NCBI GenBank assembly: GCA_025964715.1
Contig: JAOPYH010000026.1
Span: 41,867-105,866 of the forward strand
Direction of reading: 5' to 3'
From: Streptosporangiaceae bacterium
GTDB lineage: Bacteria > Actinomycetota > Actinomycetes > Streptosporangiales > Streptosporangiaceae
Length of the DNA stretch: 64,000 nucleotides
Shown here: one piece after another, positions 60,429 to 64,000 of the stretch
How positions within the stretch are numbered: the stretch's first letter is position 1
How the letters are laid out: each line of letters begins with the position of its first letter
Notes under the pieces: generated by a model
Told to the model about the DNA's origin: nothing
The model's input: only the letters and a program-made list of their open reading frames with translations
Databases searched by the model: none
Translations under genes and position numbers: made by a program

Positions 60429-61331
60429 ATGAGGGCCTTCACCGCCGCCGCTGTGCAGTTCGCACCCGTACCCGGTGCGCTGACGGTGAAGTCGTTGCAG
60501 GCCAACCTGGACAAGGCCGCCTCGTGGACGCGACGCTGCGCCGAGGCGAGCGGCGCCGAACTGATCGTGCTCCCGGAGTCGTGCAGCACGGGCTTCACCC
60601 CCGGGCTGCCGGCCGCGCAGCTGTGGGAGCTCGTCTCCGGGATCCCGGGACCGGTCACCGAGCCGCTCCAGGAGGTGGCACGGGACCTCGGCGTCCATGT
60701 CTGCTTCGGGACCTACGAGCGCGGGCCGTCACCGGACATCCTCTACAACGCCGCGGTGCTGCTCGGCCCGCAGGGCGACGTGCTCGGCACCTACCGCAAG
60801 ACGCACCCGTTCGGATCCGAGGACGTACGCCGGGGTGGCTGGGTGACGCCGGGCTCGCAGGTGTGCGTCGTGGACACCGCGCTCGGCCGGATCGGCATGG
60901 CCGTCTGCTTCGACGGCGACTTCCCCGAGCTCTGGCGCATCCAGGCCGTACAGGGCGCGGAGGTCATCTGCCGCCCCTCCGCCCTGCTGCGCTCCGCCGA
61001 CATCTGGGAGTTGACCACGCGGGCCCGCGCGTACGACAACCACGTCTACGTGGTCGCGGCCAACGCCGTCGGCGCCGATCCGGGCGGGACTCTCTACTTC
61101 GGGAACTCGCTGATCGTCACGCCCATCGCCGAGGTGGTGGCCCGGGCCGCCACACAGGAGAGCTGGGTCACCGCCCGGCTCGACCCGGAGACGGCCATGG
61201 CGTCGCTCACGCCGGGCTCGTCGGTGCCGCAGTCCTTCGACCATCTGGCCGAACGCAACCTCGACCTGTACGAAAACCACGCGGACGACCTCCTCGGCAA
61301 AGGCCGCGCGGCGTTCCGTTACGGTCCCTGA
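60429..61331 (+). CDS. Nitrilase-family carbon-nitrogen hydrolase
   Basis: A 300-residue cytosolic amidohydrolase with an intact Glu-Lys-Cys triad: Glu50 (VLPESCSTG), Lys124 (TYRKTHPF) and Cys160 (AVCFDGDFPE). Family branches include amidases, N-carbamoyl amino-acid hydrolases, beta-ureidopropionase and omega-amidase. The motif after Cys, DGDFPELWR, suits an amidase/carbamoylase rather than a true nitrilase. Next to the hydroxylase and opposite the oxamate-type carbamoyltransferase genes, a ureide or amide intermediate is a reasonable substrate (inference). Confidence 0.87.
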   Translation: MRAFTAAAVQFAPVPGALTVKSLQANLDKAASWTRRCAEASGAELIVLPESCSTGFTPGLPAAQLWELVSGIPGPVTEPLQEVARDLGVHVCFGTYERGPSPDILYNAAVLLGPQGDVLGTYRKTHPFGSEDVRRGGWVTPGSQVCVVDTALGRIGMAVCFDGDFPELWRIQAVQGAEVICRPSALLRSADIWELTTRARAYDNHVYVVAANAVGADPGGTLYFGNSLIVTPIAEVVARAATQESWVTARLDPETAMASLTPGSSVPQSFDHLAERNLDLYENHADDLLGKGRAAFRYGP

Positions 61332-61350
61332 CCCGTTGATGGCCGGGCCT

Positions 61351-61379
61351 TGACAGGGAGCGCGTGCGAGCACATTCTT
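61351..61379 (+). promoter_or_regulatory. Candidate promoter of the arsR-AHSA1 pair
   Basis: TTGACA at 61351-61356, then about 17 bases and CATTCT near 61374-61379. The AT-rich CTTAACCTACTCGTTCTAAAA stretch just downstream could be the ArsR-type repressor's own site. Confidence 0.45.
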
Positions 61380-61411
61380 AACCTACTCGTTCTAAAACAG
61401 GGTGGTTATGA

Positions 61412-61795
61412 ATGGCGATCGACCGGATCAGCCTCGTGTTCGGAGCGCTCGCGGATCCCATCCGCCGCGCGATCCTGACGCGGCTGACCCAGGGTGACGC
61501 GACGGTCGCCGAGCTGGCCGCGCCGTTCGAGGTGTCCCAGCCGGCGATCTCCCGGCACCTCAAGGTGCTGGAGAACGCGGGTCTCATCTCGCGCACCCGC
61601 CGCGCCACCGCCCGGCTGAGTCACCTGGAGGCCGAGCCGCTCCGCGAGGTGACTTCGTGGCTGGCTCACTACCAGGGGTTCTGGGACGAGAGCCACGAAC
61701 GGCTCGATGAGCTCCTCGCGGCGCTGCAAGGCGACCGGAAGGACGACCCCGACCGCGAACAGGCGGTCCGACCGAAGGGAAGCGACCATGGTTAA
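61412..61795 (+). CDS. ArsR-family winged-helix regulator
   Basis: A 127-residue repressor. ALADPIRRAILTRLTQGDATVAEL and the recognition helix VSQPAISRHLKVLENAGLI (about residues 36-54) are intact. No metal-binding Cys pair is present, so it is of the non-metal type commonly found with an AHSA1/SRPBCC partner. GTGG-type ribosome site upstream. Its TAA overlaps the ATG region of the next gene by eight bases. Confidence 0.9.
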   Translation: MAIDRISLVFGALADPIRRAILTRLTQGDATVAELAAPFEVSQPAISRHLKVLENAGLISRTRRATARLSHLEAEPLREVTSWLAHYQGFWDESHERLDELLAALQGDRKDDPDREQAVRPKGSDHG

Positions 61796-62267
61796 CACCC
61801 AGATCATCGCAGAGCCTGGCGTGCCGCAGATCGTCATGACGCGGGAGTTCGACGCGCCGCGCGACCTGGTCTTCCGCGCGTACACCGACCCGGAGCTGGT
61901 GGTGCAGTGGATGGGCCCGCGCGACCTGACCATGATCATCGATGAGTACGACGTCCGCGACGGCGGCAAGTGGCGCTACGTCTCCAAGGACGCCCAGGGC
62001 AACGAGTACGGCTTCCACGGGGTCTTCCACGGCGACCCGTCGCCGGACGGCACCGTGCAGACCTTCGAGTTCGAGGGCATGCCGGGCCACGTCGCCATGG
62101 ACACGCTGGTCCTCGAGGAGCGTGACGGCAGGACGCTGGTGCGCACGATCTCGAGCTTCCAGTCGGTCGAGGACCGCGACGGAATGGTCGCCTCCGGCAT
62201 GGAGCGGGGCGTCCGCGAGTCCGACGAGCGTATGGAGGAGCTGCTCGCCAAATTGCAGGCGGGCTGA
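61788..62267 (+). CDS. AHSA1/SRPBCC-domain protein
   Basis: A 159-residue START-like ligand-binding protein (MTREFDAPRDLVFRAYTDPELVVQWMGP; GGKWRYVSKDAQGNEYGFHGVF; ESDERMEELLAKL). ATG 61788 with GAAGGGA upstream. The ArsR-AHSA1 overlap is a frequent bacterial pairing in which the SRPBCC protein probably binds the small molecule relevant to the repressor. Function unknown. Ends just before a hairpin. Confidence 0.88.
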   Translation: MVNTQIIAEPGVPQIVMTREFDAPRDLVFRAYTDPELVVQWMGPRDLTMIIDEYDVRDGGKWRYVSKDAQGNEYGFHGVFHGDPSPDGTVQTFEFEGMPGHVAMDTLVLEERDGRTLVRTISSFQSVEDRDGMVASGMERGVRESDERMEELLAKLQAG

Positions 62268-62285
62268 CCCCGGCGAAACACCTCT

Positions 62286-62330
62286 GTCCGTACGGGGCGC
62301 CGGCCGCGTCGGCCCGCGCTCCGTACGGAC
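62286..62330 (+). terminator. Hairpin after the AHSA1 gene
   Basis: Perfect 10-bp outer arms (62286-62295 with 62321-62330), with further G-C pairing inside (62297-62300 with 62316-62319). It lies 18 bases after the stop. Confidence 0.75.
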
Positions 62331-62351
62331 TCACCCGGACAGGAGACTTCC

Positions 62352-62784
62352 TTGCGTTATCGCTTGCTGGGCCAGACCGGTGGCCACGTGGGGACCGCTC
62401 GCCGGCGGGGTCCTGTCCGGCAAGTTCACGCGCCCGGGAGGTTCCGAGGCGGGAACCCGCATCGCACCCGAATCGCTGGGTGTGCGTGAGCACACCGCCG
62501 CACGGGTCCTCCAGGAGGTCGCCGACGAAGTCGGAGCCACGCCCTCACAGGTGGCCATCGCCTGGACCAGGGCGCGTTCCCGGGCTGTCCACCCGATCGT
62601 GGGGGCGAGGACCGCCGAGCAGCTCAAGGACAACCTGAATGCCCTCGACGTCACGCTGCAGGGCGATGCGGTACGGCGCCTGGATGGGGCCGCGGAGTTC
62701 ACCCTCGGAGTCCCTGGCGACTTCATAGCCGGAGTGCCCCCGGGGGTGTTCGGCGAAGGCTCCGACAGGTTCGACGGCAGGTAG
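62352..62784 (+). pseudogene. Aldo-keto reductase with internal deletion
   Basis: A TTG at 62352 with AGGAGA upstream starts MRYRLLGQTGGHVGT, a normal aldo-keto reductase N-terminus. Within about 15 codons the frame shifts, and the sequence continues in another frame as PLAGGVLSGKFTRP, then VADEVGATPSQVAIAWTRA and VHPIVGARTAEQLKDNL, the C-terminal third of the family. The catalytic Tyr and most of the barrel are missing. An internal deletion with loss of frame is the simplest reading. Confidence 0.82.
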
Positions 62785-62809
62785 ATCGCCTGACCGCCAG
62801 GTCCTTGTG

Positions 62810-63568
62810 TTATCCGACGCATCCGGGAACAGGGGATGGGCTGCCGGTGCAGTTGGTCGCGGTATTGGCCGTTACCGTGGAGGTCTTGAGCGTGGCCGCG
62901 CCGGCGACGTAATAGATGCCACCGGGATTCACGGTCGCGGCATTGGTATTGACCACGGTGCTGGTGAGGGTCAGCGTCCCTCTGTTGTTGGCGATACCGC
63001 CGGCCTGGTGAGCGGTGTTGCTCTTGACCGTGCTGCTGGTGAACGTCGCCGCGGATGGCGTGCCGGTGCTGTAGAGGGCGCCGCCGATACCGTCGGCGGC
63101 GTTGTCGGACAGCGTGCTGCCGGTCAGCGTCACCGCGCCGTAGTTGAGGATCCCCCCGCCGTCGTTGTGTCCTGTCGTGGCCGCATGGCCACCGCTGAGG
63201 GTCACGGCCTTGAGCGTGATGCCCCCGGTGGAACCGACCTGGGCGATGCGGAACGCGGAGGCCGTCGCCGCGCGGGTGATCACGTTGGCGTTTCCCTCAA
63301 AGGTGATGGGGGTCGTGATGATCGGTAGTCCGGCAGGGCCGTTCACGCCGTCGTTGCCATGGCTGGCGGTGAGGGTGTACGTGCAGCCCGGGGTCAGGGT
63401 CACGGTCCCGCCGCCGGCGGCGTTGGCCGCGTTCACCGCGGTGACCAGTGCTGTCTCGTCGCAGGCGACGGACGCGGCGGCCTGCGCGGCCAGGGGTAGG
63501 AGGACGGCCGTGCCGGTGGCCAGAATCGCGGTCCCGGTAAGGGCGAGAATTGTGCGACTACGTCGCAT
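62810..63568 (-). CDS. Secreted right-handed beta-helix (polymorphic-repeat-like) protein
   Basis: A 252-residue exported protein. Signal peptide about residues 1-31 (TILALTGTAILATGTAVLLPLAAQA-AAS). The mature part repeats short turns rich in Gly, Thr, Asn and Ser: GGGILNYGAVTLTGSTLSDN, GGALYSTGT, TFTSSTVKSNTAHQAGGI and LTLTSTVVNTNAATVNPGGI, the pattern of chlamydial-type outer-membrane/right-handed beta-helix proteins. Four Cys. No catalytic motif recognised. Transcribed away from the final gene. Confidence 0.78.
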   Translation of the reverse strand: MRRSRTILALTGTAILATGTAVLLPLAAQAAASVACDETALVTAVNAANAAGGGTVTLTPGCTYTLTASHGNDGVNGPAGLPIITTPITFEGNANVITRAATASAFRIAQVGSTGGITLKAVTLSGGHAATTGHNDGGGILNYGAVTLTGSTLSDNAADGIGGALYSTGTPSAATFTSSTVKSNTAHQAGGIANNRGTLTLTSTVVNTNAATVNPGGIYYVAGAATLKTSTVTANTATNCTGSPSPVPGCVG

Positions 63569-63874
63569 GAGGCCATTTCCTGAACTGAGACCGATGGTGG
63601 TCGAGCAAAAAGCTCAAACGTCCCGCAGGTGCGGTCATCGGCGGTTAATGAACAACCAATGCAGACACTACACCAATTAATTTTCAATAGATAATGCAGT
63701 CTGGCTCGGTCGGCCGGAATATCAGAGCGGAAATGTACGCTATAAGCCGCTATGTCCCAGGGTGGAGCGCTCCGGAATAGGGAGGTACCGGTAAGTAAAG
63801 GCGGCTCTGGTGATAGAACGTGAGCGCGCCCTCGGCCACCCGCACGAGGGTGTCCTCGACCTAGGGAGACCGCC
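63569..63874. other. AT-rich divergent gap
   Basis: 306 bases between the leftward beta-helix gene and the rightward NmrA-like gene. The stretch around 63660-63710 is strikingly AT-rich for this genome (CCAATTAATTTTCAATAGATAAT) and probably carries promoters. No ORF or RNA gene is supported. Confidence 0.5.
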
Positions 63875-64000
63875 ATGAAACTAACGATCTTTGGTGCTAC
63901 GGGCGGGACCGGCTCACAGCTCGTCCAACAGGCATTGGCCGCAGGACACGAGGTCACCGCCGTGGTGCGCGACCCGTCCCGGCTGAGCGCCGGGGACCTG
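63875..64000 (+). CDS. NmrA-like NAD(P)H-binding protein (partial, runs off the window)
   Basis: The first 42 codons are visible: MKLTIFGATGGTGSQLV with the GxxGxxG cofactor loop, then QQALAAGHEVTAVVRDPSRL with the Arg that often selects NADPH. GGGAGA lies upstream. Similar in type to the ECF41 target at 29.3 kb but clearly a different gene. The rest lies outside the window. Confidence 0.85.
   Translation, partial: MKLTIFGATGGTGSQLVQQALAAGHEVTAVVRDPSRLSAGDL

Noticed and set aside
1..64000. CRISPR arrays, tRNA or rRNA genes
   Set aside because: I looked in the long intergenic gaps and saw no regularly spaced repeats, no cloverleaf with GTTCGA-type arm, and no rRNA signature.

Overview
The window is high-GC DNA with many GTG and TTG starts and overlapping stop/start codons. 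It carries the actinobacterial order pyrF-mihF-gmk-rpoZ-coaBC-metK-priA-def-fmt-rsmB, an FMN-riboswitch rib operon with ribM, long-form hisG, a LAL-type LuxR regulator, an ECF41 sigma factor and PucR and cox/xdh genes. This points to a soil-type actinomycete chromosome, Streptosporangiales or Streptomycetales. The genus cannot be fixed from sequence alone.

Layout. (1) 1-20.5 kb is a conserved housekeeping block. It covers pyrimidine synthesis (pyrD end, pyrF), nucleoid factor mihF, gmk, rpoZ, coaBC, metK, priA, def-fmt-rsmB, rpe, an FMN riboswitch with ribE-ribM-ribBA-ribH, hisG with a PH-domain protein, and a large LuxR regulator. hisE is not in its usual place. (2) 20.5-30.1 kb is accessory. 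It has a secreted lipase, a broken VanX-like dipeptidase, a sodium:solute symporter with a small partner, an alcohol dehydrogenase, a leftward sulfite oxidase-like / methanethiol oxidase / membrane protein operon, and an ECF41 sigma factor divergent from an NmrA-like target gene with a visible ECF41-type promoter. (3) 30.1-32.8 kb is a scrap zone. Two truncated IS630-family elements with matching ends flank a lipoprotein gene, next to a small secreted protein.

(4) 32.8-61.3 kb is an interrupted molybdenum-hydroxylase / nitrogen-catabolism region. Maturation genes coxD-, coxE- and xdhC-like (32.8-36.1) are separated from a MocA-like cytidylyltransferase (43.9) by a 7.7-kb insert. Next come a DUF6986 aldolase, an LVIVD/DUF305 pair, a leftward DUF2877-fdrA-DUF1116 operon (the oxamate carbamoyltransferase gene set of E. 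coli), a PucR activator, an NCS2 permease, the medium, small and large subunits of a CoxMSL-type hydroxylase, CoxG and a nitrilase-family amidohydrolase. Together they read as uptake and oxidation of a purine- or pyrimidine-like heterocycle, followed by ureido/carbamoyl breakdown. The large-subunit loop argues against CO dehydrogenase.

(5) The 36.1-43.8 kb insert holds a GCS2-family ligase, a fatty-acid desaturase, a membrane protein coupled to a NACHT NTPase with a C-terminal SUMF1/FGE domain, a guanidino-modifying enzyme and a 2-hydroxyacid dehydrogenase. An imperfect 13-bp direct repeat lies at its two junctions. It is the best candidate here for an undescribed system. (6) 61.4-64 kb has an ArsR/AHSA1 pair, an internally deleted aldo-keto reductase, a secreted beta-helix protein and the start of an NmrA-like gene. 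I saw no tRNA, rRNA or CRISPR array.
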